Positions 10,846 to 21,164 of a DNA stretch of 64,000 nt are shown here, piece by piece; position 1 is the stretch's first letter, and the number at the start of each line of letters is the position of its first letter. This stretch comes from Diadema setosum. Lineage: Eukaryota; Echinodermata; Echinoidea; Diadematoida; Diadematidae. The notes beneath the pieces are model-generated. The model had not been told where the DNA came from. It did no database searches and saw nothing but the letters and a program-made list of their open reading frames with translations. The stretch lies in assembly GCA_033980235.1 (NCBI GenBank), contig CM067075.1, positions 11,816,292 through 11,880,291 of the forward strand. The letters run 5' to 3'. The position numbers and the translations under genes were made by a program.

Positions 10846-13800
10846 TTACACTCTTGACAAAGCGTCAGCAATTACATTATTTTTGCCTGCCACATGTTTG
10901 ATTTTGAGAGCATATGGCTGCGTCATCATGCTCCATCTGAACAGTCTGTTGTTCTTCATTTTGAACCGGTCTAAAAAGACCAAGGGGTTGTGGTCAGTAT
11001 AGACCGTGATCTCCCCTTTGCTATTGGTCAAGTACACTTCATATTGCTGGAGGGCAAGGATGAGACTGAGAGCCTCCTTCTCGATAGTTGAGTATTTTTT
11101 CTGGTATGCGTTCAACTTTTTGGAAAAGTAGCTAACCGGACGTTCAGTGCCTTCTTCATCTTCTTGGAGCAAAACCGCTCCCACTCCTACATCACTAGCA
11201 TCTATTGCCACTTTGAATGGCTTTTGGAAGTCAGGAGCTGCCAAAACAGGCTCATTAGCAAGGACTGCTTTTAGTTTCTCGAAGGCTCTTTGACACTCAT
11301 CAGTCCAGGTGTACTTTGCCTTGCCCTTCAGCAGGTTTGTTAGGGGGGTGACTACAGTGCTGAAATTTGGTACAAATTTCCTGTAGAAACCAGCCATGCC
11401 CAGAAATCTGAGCAACTCCTTCTTGGATTGGGGGATGGGAAAGCCTAGTATAGCTTCTACCTTGGCTTCTCTTGGCAATACCTGTCCTTGACCGACTACA
11501 TGCCCGAGATACACCACTTTGGCCTTTGCAAATTCACTCTTTGCCAGATTAATCACCAATCCGGCCTCCTTGAGTCGATCAAAAAGTTGCCGCAAGTGTG
11601 TAATGTGCTCCTGCCATGTGTCACTATACACTAGAATGTCATCAATGTATACTACACAGTTGTCAAGCCCGGCAATGATTTGGTTTGTTAGCCGTTGGAA
11701 GGTGGCAGGAGCATTTTTCATGCCAAATGGCATTACTTTGCATTGGAACAAGCCATCTGGTGTAGCAAAGGCAGAAATCTCCCTGGCTTTGTCGGTCAAG
11801 GGCACTTGCCAGTATCCCTTTAGAAGGTCTATTTTACTGACATATGCAGAATTTCCGACCCTGTCAATGCAGTCTTCTAGTCTGGGGATGGGGAAAGAAT
11901 CTGTTTTCGTCACGGCATTCACCTTTCTGTAATCTATACAGAATCTTTGAGACCCATCCGGTTTGGGCACCATGACGATTGGGGAGCTCCAACTGCTTTT
12001 ACTCGGTTCTATTATGTCATTGTCTAACATGTACTGAACCTCTTCCCGTACTTTCTGCAGTTTGCTCGGGTTTAGTCTGTAAGGGTTTTGCTTGATAGGG
12101 TCAGCATCTCCTACATCAACATCATGTACAGCCAGAGGGGTGCAGCCTGGTTTATCTTTACACAATTCTTTGTACTCATGTAACAGACTAGTCACATCTT
12201 TCCTCTGATTTTCAGGTAGGTAGTTCAGTGCCTCATCTACTTTCCCTAACATCTCTGAGTTAGACAACCTGGCACTAGAGGGCTCACTTCCATTCTCATC
12301 TTGAGCTTCTCCCTCTTCATCTACTTCCTCTTCTACCACCTGAGCTACACCTACAGGCTGACTAGCCTTTCTCTCATAGTACTCTTTCAGCATGTTTACA
12401 TGACACACCCTCTGATCTTTTCGTCTGTCTGGCGTACTGATCACATAGTTCACATCATTGAGTTTCTTTTTGACACAGTATGGGCCACTGAACTTGGCTT
12501 TCAGTGGTTCACCTTGTATGGGCAGCAGTACAAGAACTTTGTCACCTGGTTTGAAGGTTCGGGCTTTGGCATTTTTGTCTGCCTTTCTCTTCATTGAGTC
12601 TTGTGACACTTTCAAGTGTTCCCTAGCTACCTCACAAGCCTTTGAAAGCCTTTCACGAAACTTTGACACATAGTCAAGTAGGTGGACCTCATCATCCTCA
12701 GTCATGAATTTCTCTTTGATGAGCTTCAGTGGACCCCTAACTTCATGACCGTACACCAACTCAAATGGGCTGAAACCCGTCGACTCATTTGGGGAGTCCC
12801 TCGTTGCGAACAGCAGGAAAGGGATGCCCTTATCCCAATCCTCGGGATACTCCTCACAAAATGCCCTAATCATTGTCTTTAGGGTCTGGTGGTAGCGCTC
12901 CAACGCACCTTGGGATTGGGGATGATAAGCTGACGACTTCAGCTGCTTCACACCCAAACGATACATCACCTCTTGAAATATGCCTGACATGAAATTTGAC
13001 CCTTGGTCAGACTGCACTTCCTTGGGCAACCCATACCTTGTGAAAAACTGCACTAGAGCATCTACCACAGTCTTAGCAGTGATATTTCTCAATGGGATAG
13101 CCTCTGGAAACCGTGTAGACATATCCATGATTGTCAAGAGGTACTTATGACCCGACCTAGTCCTAGGCAAAGGTCCAACACAGTCAACTAGAACCCGACT
13201 GAATGGTTCTTCAAACGCAGGTATCGGAATCAATGGCGCCGGCTTCACTGAATGCTGTGGTTTACCAGCCACCTGACATGTGTGACAAGTCTTGCAAAAC
13301 TCAGCCACATCCACATTCAACCCTGGCCAATAGAAATGCCTCATGATCCGATCCTTTGTTTTTCTGACGCCTAAATGGCCGCCAACAGGTAACTCATGAG
13401 CAATCCTCAAGATCTCACCGCGGTAACTAGGAGGGACAACAACTTGACGGACCACCGTCCAATCCTCTTCAGCTGGCCTATGGGGAGGTCTCCACTTCCT
13501 CATCAAAATGCCATCTTTGACATAATAGCACTCAGGGACCTTTTCAGCCTCAGCCTCAGAACACGCCGTCTGAGACAAGCCTTTCAACTCAGAGTCTGCC
13601 TGCTGTGCTTCAACCAAGGAAGACTTGCTAAACAGCCCATCACTGTTAGCCTCGGAGCCTAATACAGCAACCCCATCATTCAAATCCTTGAAAAAGGTTT
13701 CTGCCAACCAAACACCGGAATTCTCCTCCACATCAACAGAATCCGCATCATCTTGAACAGCTCTACGAGCCTGAGACCTAGTCACAACACAATCTGGGAA

Positions 13801-15546
13801 AATTCCAGGAAACTCCTCCTGCAACTGCTCAGTTTCAGCAACCACCACTGGTTTATCCGAAACAACTGGAGACGCAACCACCTTATCCCCAGCCAAGTCA
13901 TTCCCCAACAAGAAGTCAATGCCTACCATGGGCAACTCAGGAACAACTCCAACAGTGACAGGACCAGAAACTAGGTCACACTTCAAATCCACTCTATACA
14001 GTGGTACTGACATATAACTGCCATCAACAGTCTGAATCAAGACTTTTGCATTCACTGCACTATCTGGTGGAAAAGTCATACCACCATCCACCATCAACGA
14101 CTGAGAGGCCCCCGTATCCCGCAGGATGACCACTGGCTTACCTGCCTCACCAGAAGTACATGGGGTCACCTCACCATCAAACAAAAAGCTACGATAGCTC
14201 TCATCCACCTGCTTCAGCCTATCTTTGAATTTGGGAGATTGACTTTCAATGGCCTGTGTTTCACTGAACGGGACACTATTTTCGGGTAGGACACTTTTTG
14301 ACATGACAAATCCCATGTCCTTCTTTGTTTTGTTTTGCAACTTCCAACACTGTGACTTCACGTGCCCTGTCTTGTTACAGTGAAAACATTTGATGACATT
14401 TGCACTTGTACTGGACCCTTTGTCAGATTGAGGCTTTGGTGCCGATGAAGTTTCAGAACTCGTGCCTTTTTCAGAACCAGCATTCTTTGGATTGCTCGAC
14501 TGATTTTTGTCTCTCTTATTTCCAGAGAAATTCCTGAAAGGTGGTCTGTTGTCATTTCTGTGGGTCAGCTCATACTCATCAGCCATCAAGGCTGCTTTAT
14601 GCAAACTTGTCACTTTGTGATCATCCAAATGCGACCTCACACTGAAAGCAACACTCTTTTTGAATTCTTCCAAAAGAACAACCTCACGTAGGTTATCAAA
14701 ATCCTGATCCACTTTCAGGGATCTGTACCACCTATCGAACATCATTTCTTTTTCACGAGCAAACTCAACATGTGTCTGGCCTGGTTTGCGGTACGAATTT
14801 CTGAACTTATGTCTGTATGCCTCTGGCACCAACTCATAAGCATTCAACACTGCTTTCTTGACTGTAGCATAGTCACGTGATTGCTCTTTTGAGAGAGATG
14901 AGTACACATCGGCTGCTTTGCCGACAAACACACTTTGAAGGAGCATGGGCCAAAATTCCTGTGGCCAGTTCAAACTGTCAGCCACCTTCTCAAATGACAC
15001 AAAGTATGCATCAACTCTGTTTTCTTCAAACTTTGGAACCAATCGAATGTTCTTGGCCAAATCAAATTCAGGGGGAGCCCTTTCACGATTTCCAACAGTC
15101 TGTGCATGAGTCAATTCCATCTCACGCAATTTCAGTTGTTGCTCCACTTCAATTTTCTTCATTTCAATTTCTCTTTCCACTTCTCTAGCCCTTTCCCTTT
15201 CCTTCATTTCCATTTCTAATCTCATCTTCTCTCTCTCCAGCTCTAATTCCCTTGTTCTTTCTCTCTCCTTCATTTCCATTTCTCTCTCCTTCATTTGCAA
15301 TTTAGCAAGCTCAAGCCGTGTTTGATCCGAAATTTGAGCTTGATCTGGAGTGTCAATTTCTTCTTTGAGCTCCATGTGACCAGCTACTAAGTCAAGAATT
15401 TCTGCCTTTCTTACACCTTGTGGAACATCAACATTCAAATGCTGTGCAATAGCAGTCAAATCACATTTGTGTAACCTTTGCAAATCTTTGAGGGACAAAT
15501 CTGTCCTCTGAACAAATGCCTGAACATCCATTGTACTGATTGACAT
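10846..15546 (-). CDS. Gag-Pol polyprotein of Gmr1-like retrotransposon
   Basis: A single frame of 1566 residues from the ATG at 15546, which has A at -3; ATG 15531 is an alternative and an upstream TTG is unlikely. Order: charged coiled coil (about 80-155), SCAN-like capsid region (about 244-327), CCHC zinc knuckle (387-400), aspartic protease DTGA (477), integrase HHCC finger (about 715-754), integrase core with DD35E residues at about 788, 847 and 883, GPY module (about 1018), reverse transcriptase with YIDD (about 1300) and RNase H (from about 1445 to the end). It supplies everything needed for reverse transcription and integration except an envelope, which is absent. No stop or frameshift separates gag from pol. 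Integrase before reverse transcriptase is copia-like, while the domain sequences are Ty3/gypsy-like. Confidence 0.95.
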   Translation of the reverse strand: MSISTMDVQAFVQRTDLSLKDLQRLHKCDLTAIAQHLNVDVPQGVRKAEILDLVAGHMELKEEIDTPDQAQISDQTRLELAKLQMKEREMEMKERERTRELELEREKMRLEMEMKERERAREVEREIEMKKIEVEQQLKLREMELTHAQTVGNRERAPPEFDLAKNIRLVPKFEENRVDAYFVSFEKVADSLNWPQEFWPMLLQSVFVGKAADVYSSLSKEQSRDYATVKKAVLNAYELVPEAYRHKFRNSYRKPGQTHVEFAREKEMMFDRWYRSLKVDQDFDNLREVVLLEEFKKSVAFSVRSHLDDHKVTSLHKAALMADEYELTHRNDNRPPFRNFSGNKRDKNQSSNPKNAGSEKGTSSETSSAPKPQSDKGSSTSANVIKCFHCNKTGHVKSQCWKLQNKTKKDMGFVMSKSVLPENSVPFSETQAIESQSPKFKDRLKQVDESYRSFLFDGEVTPCTSGEAGKPVVILRDTGASQSLMVDGGMTFPPDSAVNAKVLIQTVDGSYMSVPLYRVDLKCDLVSGPVTVGVVPELPMVGIDFLLGNDLAGDKVVASPVVSDKPVVVAETEQLQEEFPGIFPDCVVTRSQARRAVQDDADSVDVEENSGVWLAETFFKDLNDGVAVLGSEANSDGLFSKSSLVEAQQADSELKGLSQTACSEAEAEKVPECYYVKDGILMRKWRPPHRPAEEDWTVVRQVVVPPSYRGEILRIAHELPVGGHLGVRKTKDRIMRHFYWPGLNVDVAEFCKTCHTCQVAGKPQHSVKPAPLIPIPAFEEPFSRVLVDCVGPLPRTRSGHKYLLTIMDMSTRFPEAIPLRNITAKTVVDALVQFFTRYGLPKEVQSDQGSNFMSGIFQEVMYRLGVKQLKSSAYHPQSQGALERYHQTLKTMIRAFCEEYPEDWDKGIPFLLFATRDSPNESTGFSPFELVYGHEVRGPLKLIKEKFMTEDDEVHLLDYVSKFRERLSKACEVAREHLKVSQDSMKRKADKNAKARTFKPGDKVLVLLPIQGEPLKAKFSGPYCVKKKLNDVNYVISTPDRRKDQRVCHVNMLKEYYERKASQPVGVAQVVEEEVDEEGEAQDENGSEPSSARLSNSEMLGKVDEALNYLPENQRKDVTSLLHEYKELCKDKPGCTPLAVHDVDVGDADPIKQNPYRLNPSKLQKVREEVQYMLDNDIIEPSKSSWSSPIVMVPKPDGSQRFCIDYRKVNAVTKTDSFPIPRLEDCIDRVGNSAYVSKIDLLKGYWQVPLTDKAREISAFATPDGLFQCKVMPFGMKNAPATFQRLTNQIIAGLDNCVVYIDDILVYSDTWQEHITHLRQLFDRLKEAGLVINLAKSEFAKAKVVYLGHVVGQGQVLPREAKVEAILGFPIPQSKKELLRFLGMAGFYRKFVPNFSTVVTPLTNLLKGKAKYTWTDECQRAFEKLKAVLANEPVLAAPDFQKPFKVAIDASDVGVGAVLLQEDEEGTERPVSYFSKKLNAYQKKYSTIEKEALSLILALQQYEVYLTNSKGEITVYTDHNPLVFLDRFKMKNNRLFRWSMMTQPYALKIKHVAGKNNVIADALSRV

Positions 15547-15662
15547 TGTCACATGTATTACACACAATGTACAATTGAACAATCAACTCACTGGTATTTT
15601 GTCTGTACCAATATTCTGGATTCTGGAACGTTCCAAATTCTAAGTTTTGGCTTTAAATTCAC

Positions 15663-15680
15663 TTCTCGGACAAGCCCCCA
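15663..15680 (-). promoter_or_regulatory. Primer-binding site, tRNA-Pro-like
   Basis: Four nt inside the 5' LTR, the element strand reads TGGGGGCTTGTCCGAGAA. This agrees at 15 of 18 positions with the well-known tRNA-Pro-complementary site TGGGGGCTCGTCCGGGAT. It would prime minus-strand DNA synthesis. Confidence 0.75.
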
Positions 15681-15684
15681 ATTT

Positions 15685-16827
15685 TGTTACGACCACAATC
15701 ACTCTGAGAATGATCGCACAAAAGAAACCATCAAATAATGTTCAGGCGGTTTATTAACAGTGATATTGTGGGTACAGACTCGTAATCGGTTTTCACATCA
15801 GTACAATAATGATCAATAGAAACAGTTACAAATCAGTAATGAAATCACTTACACTCAGTACATGCAATATCCCTGGAAATGTCCAAATACGATGCTTGAA
15901 GCACAAAGGAATGATCCACGATGCACCGATGAATGATACCTTCGACGTAAATCCAGAGGTGCAGGTTACGATAGTCCAAGGTATAGATCCGGGGTAAAAT
16001 CCACGATAGATGTCCACAGTAAAAATGTTCACAGCGAAACGTGTAGAATCCAGACGTTATGACGACCACGTCCAGTTGATGCGTTGAATGATGATTCACT
16101 TTATAATGTCCAGCAAGGAATCCAGCCCGTCACAGCTTTGCCGTAACAATGTCCGTTGACACTAAAATATGGAGTCTCTCTCCAATGTAGGCAAATTAAT
16201 TCTCTGCAGGCAAAATGTCTCCCAGGCCTTATCTCCACAAACACAGTTTGTATAGCAGGTCAGCAGGTAACACAGGACTGACTTTAACAAGTCGCTTCAG
16301 AGCCAAAAGTAACGTAACTCTCAGAGCAGAGGTGTTGGGTACTCTGCCTACTTCAGAATTTCTCCAGCTTTTATATCCATTCACCCCTTTCTAGTACATT
16401 CTGTAATTTTCTCCAACCTGGGGCTACATACCTGAACATACTAGCAAGTCCAAATTCCAGGAATCCTGGATGACTCACTGCCTAATATGTGCATAACATC
16501 ATTGCCAAAATTAACTACCAATCACATTGGGCTACAAGGGCAGTGCCTCACTCAGCCAGCACTTCCTAGAATTTTCTGGAATGGGTTAAATCATTCTAGA
16601 TTGAGTGAGCTATAATGTATTTCCTGTCACATGCATACATGTACTGTAGCTACATTGTATACTATGTAGAAAATTCTCCACTGATCTGGTCAGCCTGTAT
16701 GTACTATATCTAATATCATATAGAATGTTCTCCATTATTCTGGTCCACCTGTGTACATACACATTAAAACAACCATGCATAAAGCCTTGATACATGTACA
16801 TAACTACTTGTGTGTACATTTGTGACA
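15685..16827 (-). repeat. 5' LTR (right copy)
   Basis: 1143 bp, the upstream LTR in element orientation, carrying the promoter. It is identical in length to the left copy, with one substitution noticed (16311). Confidence 0.95.
16369..16375 (-). promoter_or_regulatory. TATA box of the 5' LTR
   Basis: TATAAAA in element orientation, within GGATATAAAAG. The same motif is at 10058-10064 in the other LTR. It lies about 450 nt into the LTR, a plausible U3 promoter position. Confidence 0.55.
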
Positions 16828-16831
16828 ATGG

Positions 16832-17730
16832 CATGAACCATGTGTTGTGAAATTATAAAACTAAAATAATCACACAAAATAAAAGAAAGATATAAATTTA
16901 ATTCAGCAAACTTAAAGTTACGAACAACTGATTAATCGAAGGCACGCAAGTAAATGGCACTGATAGTGCCGGTAATTAAACTGGTGGTGGGTTGCACTTA
17001 TACGGAAGAAAGAAGACTGCACATCTATTATCCAGTCAATGTTTTATAGTAATTATACACAGCCTAGTCGCTGTAATTTTTACAGCGACTGGGCTGCTTA
17101 TAAATTAGTTAGTTTTACAGATCGAGGCCAGGCCCTAGGTTACGGTATTAAACTTATAGGATTTCAGATACCAGGTAGCTGCGGACTGATGAACCCCAGG
17201 CATTACTTACAATTTAACCAATAAAAATTATAGCCCTGGCTCTTAGAGTAGCAACTATGGCTTAATTCTGCAAGTTTGAATTCCCTAAAAATGGTTAATT
17301 TTGTCACAAACATTGAGCATCTCAAAATGTTTACATCAGACACAGTTCTAAATGTTTTATTTTCATGTTTATGTGCGCGTGCAAGAGACACTGATCTGCT
17401 TTTTACACTCTCCCTCCACTATAATTCCTCACAGACAGAGTCACAGCTATCCGGATCAGTGGTCCCAAGAAGAAAACAATGATTTCACACTTCAAACAAT
17501 TGAATGGGAAGAGATGAACTTCAACTGAGCAAAATCTGACATTTCATCACCAATTGGTTTGTATGTCGCCGGGTTAATTTATTACCACGAATACCAGCCC
17601 TCTCCCCTCCCTGCTTGCAATTTGTTTTTTTCTACCATTATTTGAAGACTTGAAAGAACACTGTAAAAACTCTGAAACACTCAACAAATCAGCGTTAAGT
17701 CGTCTACTTCAAACACATTTACTTTTCTAC
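16832..17730 (-). other. Thiolase intron 1, part next to exon 1
   Basis: No exon is seen. It contains a perfect 11-bp-stem hairpin (AGTCGCTGTAA / TTACAGCGACT, 17067-17091). The retrotransposon is inserted at its left edge. Confidence 0.6.
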
Positions 17731-17952
17731 CTTGAAGGAACCTCTCTTCGCTTTTCCGATAGGCGTTCTTAGGGCTGACACAACTACCACGTCGTCGGGT
17801 TTCGATCGTCTTTCTGGCACGGCCCGACGCTGACCCGGTCGGCTGGCGGTAGCTGCCGTGAGGATCGGGACGCAGCTGTGCAGGCGGCGTACTGCCGCAC
17901 TGTGCTGGAGTCCATGGGAGAGATGTCCCGATAGAACAGACATGCGATGCAT
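17731..17952 (-). CDS. ACAA1: Peroxisomal 3-ketoacyl-CoA thiolase, first coding exon (partial gene)
   Basis: 74 codons ending in phase 0 at the donor TTCAAG|GTAGAA. The enzyme performs the last, thiolytic step of peroxisomal beta-oxidation. Residues 3-11, RMSVLSGHL, fit the PTS2 import signal (R, hydrophobic, five residues, H-L) at the same distance from the start as in vertebrate ACAA1. The exon ends in DDVVVVSALRTPIGKAKRG, the conserved first beta-strand of thiolases. The start is ATG 17952 because it has a strong context (CCACCATGC) and places PTS2 at the N-terminus; an in-frame ATG at 17976 has a weak context. The catalytic cysteine and histidines belong to later exons not seen here. An orphan exon or pseudogene cannot be excluded, but the frame, splice site and signal are intact. 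Confidence 0.85.
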
Positions 17953-18087
17953 GGTGGAATCACTTGGGAGTGACATTGATCCCCAAACAGTAAGCGCGGG
18001 CAACAAAACTGAGTAAAAAGGACTTGACTGAGGTGAATCTCACTTAAGAGGCTCTTCAGCGTGTTTGTTGTTCCAGCTGAGATTAGA

Positions 18088-18095
18088 TATTTATA
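18088..18095 (-). promoter_or_regulatory. Candidate TATA box for the thiolase gene
   Basis: TATAAATA on the minus strand, 136 nt upstream of the chosen ATG. It would imply a start of transcription near 18060 and a 5' UTR of roughly 110 nt. Position and motif are the only support. Confidence 0.35.
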
Positions 18096-18232
18096 CAGTC
18101 TTTGCAGAATACTTGGTTATGTTTATACCCTCGATAAATTGTAGTCTGGACCTTTGGACTTCACGCGATAGCGGTGCGATGGCCTGGCTGGGTCGTCGAT
18201 GCTCAACGCATAATTGGCGATACGTTGGGGAT

Positions 18233-18269
<37 letters not shown>
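18233..18269 (+). repeat. 37-nt G homopolymer
   Basis: An uninterrupted dG run continues as a G-rich tract to 18280. It lies about 280 bp upstream of the thiolase ATG. The exact length is probably uncertain in the assembly. Confidence 0.85.
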
Positions 18270-18823
18270 CGGGCGGGGGGTGTTTCACCAGCAGGGAGGT
18301 GGTTTCACGAAGAGGTAGGATCTTTGGTCCAACTTAAAAATTATCGTGTGCTGTGTGTGTCTTCAATGTTACTCGACTTTCTAAGGAAAATGAAGATTTT
18401 GGAGACTTTTTTCATGTCGCCATTAGGAACATAAGATAAAATAGATAACAAAAGAATTATTTTGTAAACATGAATGAAAATTTGAAGTGTGTGGTGATTA
18501 GGCTAATAAAATTGAACAGGGAAACCAGTGGCATACCATAATTTTTAGTCGACTTCTTCGTGAAACACCCCCCCCCCCTCACCAACTAGGGAGGTGGAAG
18601 GGAAGAGATCGAGTGACTGTGTAGCTGTACTCAAACTTGGTGGAGGAGCTGGAGGTGGCTGGAGCTCTTTAGTTGTGCCCCCTTTTTTTCCCTTTGGGTC
18701 CGTAAGCTATTCGATATTCCAAAATCAAAGCAGTACGATATTGATTTGTTTGGCTCATCGATCGCAATGACTTCTACTCTCAGATGCGATGAGGAAAAAT
18801 TATGGGAAAGATTAACTTCGTAT

Positions 18824-19993
18824 CTAACCCTATAAAGTCCAAGGGGGTGGGGCACATTGTGCCCCCATCCTATTTTCATTTGCCACATCTATGCCCTTTA
18901 CCCAATTTCAACCACATTTGTTGACTTTTCCTAGCTAAAATTTTATTGCAGACATTCTAATATATAATTTAGCCAGGGGCGCGCCCCCTCTTTATTATCT
19001 TTTAAAACAAAAGAAATAATAAGAAAAAATGTGGGGTGCTGGTGCCCCATTTAATTTTGTAAAGGCGCCTCCCCTTTACGGAATTCCTTGATCAGCCCCT
19101 GATTTAGCTATTTCCGACATTGCAGGTTGCCATGGCAACCATACACTCACAATTTAACTATGCCATGTCTGTCAGATTTTGCATGTTTTTCTGTTCCAAT
19201 TCCAGTTAACAATATACCGGGTAATAATGGATGAATTAAATGGGGGTTTTCTTGGCTGTAATCTGGTGAAGGACCATAATGTGAAGTAATTATGGTCGTG
19301 AATTACCCTGAAATGGTCGTCTTATTATTTCCTTCATTTTTTATGATGATATAGGTATCAAACAATAAATATGATAGAAATAATATTGAAATATACATTT
19401 TCCCAGGACTACCCTTTTATTTTGTGTCATGTGTCATTTTCACACAAGTTTTGCCTGAAGTATCATTTGTTATTAATCTGCAAACTCAAAATTCCAATGA
19501 TATGGAAATATGAAATGTGATACCAATATATGTACCTCTCCCAAATAATACATCATAGATCTCATAATTATATTTCTTTATGTTACAATGAATAGTGCCC
19601 CCCCCCCCCCCATGTGCAGTGAACCTGAGAAATTTCAACCATATATTACAAATACTTGAGGTTGACTTGCTTTTCCTTTGTGGTAAATACAAAAATTATT
19701 GGTATGAAATAAAAACATATATACTGGGGATAAAGAAATATAAAGAAAAAGCATGAGTTTAGCATATTTCCTATGTATTTCTTTATATCTAGTTGAATAG
19801 TGCCCTCAATGGGTGACCTTGAAATTTCAACTTTTGGATCATGTAGAGTATGAGTTGCTCTACTTATGTGCCAAATATGATGGTGATACATCATATAATA
19901 ATGATAAGTTATATAGGGGGCACAATGTGCCCCCCCCCCCCCCCCCCTTGGCCTGGAAGGGGTCAAAACAGCTTGGGCTATATAGGGTTAAAC
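18824..19993. mobile_element. DNA-transposon-like element with inverted ends
   Basis: The left end CTAACCCTATAAAGTCCAAG and the right end GGGCTATATAGGGTTAA are inverted relatives. Just inside, GGGGCACATTGTGCCCCC (near 18850) and GGGGGCACAATGTGCCCCC (near 19916) also mirror each other. The ends resemble TTAACCCT-type elements such as 36685-37462. No transposase is seen. Confidence 0.5.
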
Positions 19994-21164
19994 ATATATT
20001 GCATGATATATGGGAAACAAGACATGGAAGAAAATTCCCATTTCAAACAATTAAAACCAAACAAACACACAAAAGACCTGTGTGTCAAGTACTTGCCTAC
20101 TGTCAGTAAGTGCACTTCACCTTTATGGTACTTGACCTGAGCAAACTATTTCAAAAATATTCAGACCTGGGCTAATGATTGCATTCTCCTGGAGCAAAAT
20201 ATCTTCCCTACAGCAGATGTTTGGGCCCCATGATACCCTAGCCCCACCACCCCCTGAACCACATAGCAACATTATGTTCGAACGAGTTCATCTCATCCCC
20301 ATATTAATGATACCTGCCAAGTTTGGTCAAACCCAGTCACCATTTTCAAGAAGATGAAACCGTTAAAAAAATTTCAAAAACGCAAAACACACACACACAC
20401 ACATGGATTTCCAACTACCAAAAAAGTCACATTTTTTGGCAATTATCTTTAATCAGTATTTTTACAGCAGGGAGATTTAGTATGCAACAGATGGCACAAA
20501 TTACAGCTTAAAAATGTTGAAGGTCCTTTAATATTGTGGCAAGGGAACTACTACATGTACTACTACTAATTCGAGGGCATGTATTAGCTTCAGCCTATGC
20601 CATCTCGGGTTCCATAAATGAAGTTGCACCTCCAAACCTGTCTATCTAATATGGCCTATTGTCACTTCATTAATGCTATCAAGGCCTGTGTCTTTCTTCA
20701 GCACACGGATGAAAGTGGCCCTACTTCTTCCTCTTTTTGCAATTCCCTGTTTGGGATCCAAGAGTTTGAGGGAATTGGCAGATAGCTATTCAAGGGTACC
20801 GCGCACAGTGTCCTAACTACCCGTAATCTAATCCTTCTCTCACGCCTTTGTCAGAAACTTCCATGTAAGTTGATATTTCTAATGTATGTGTAGTCACTCC
20901 ACGACACATTAAGAGCTATCCTGAGCACGAGTGTGTACACTCCGTCAAATGCTTTCTCATGTCGGGTTGTAAGTGTCTAAGTGTCAGGTTGTCGGGCTCT
21001 AAGTTTGTATGAAATTGGCAGGGGAACACTTCATCTTATCATTCTTTCTTTAATGTGCCTTTTACATGTACACAAACATCACCACAACCACTTGTGTGAA
21101 AAAAAAGGAACCACAATAAAACAAAAACACAAATCAACGACAAAAATATCTTGAAATACCAGCC
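19994..21164. other. Intergenic DNA, no gene seen
   Basis: Includes an (AC)n run near 20388-20402 and AT-rich unique-looking sequence. No coding exon is recognised. Confidence 0.45.

Larger units (their letters stand above)
9370..16831 (-). mobile_element. Complete Gmr1-like Ty3/gypsy LTR retrotransposon
   Basis: A 7454-bp element (9374-16827) bounded by two 1143-bp LTRs and flanked by the 4-bp duplication ATGG (9370-9373 and 16828-16831). LTR ends are TGTTAC and GTGACA. It contains a tRNA-Pro-like primer-binding site, a purine tract before the 3' LTR, and one uninterrupted gag-pol frame. Integrase precedes reverse transcriptase, the diagnostic order of the Gmr1 group (first named from Atlantic cod), unlike normal Ty3/gypsy. 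Intact structure and near-identical LTRs indicate a very recent insertion. Confidence 0.95.

Noticed and set aside
18065..18434. Gly-rich and Pro-rich frames upstream of the thiolase exon
   Set aside because: They are created by the 37-nt G homopolymer and differ by frame only.
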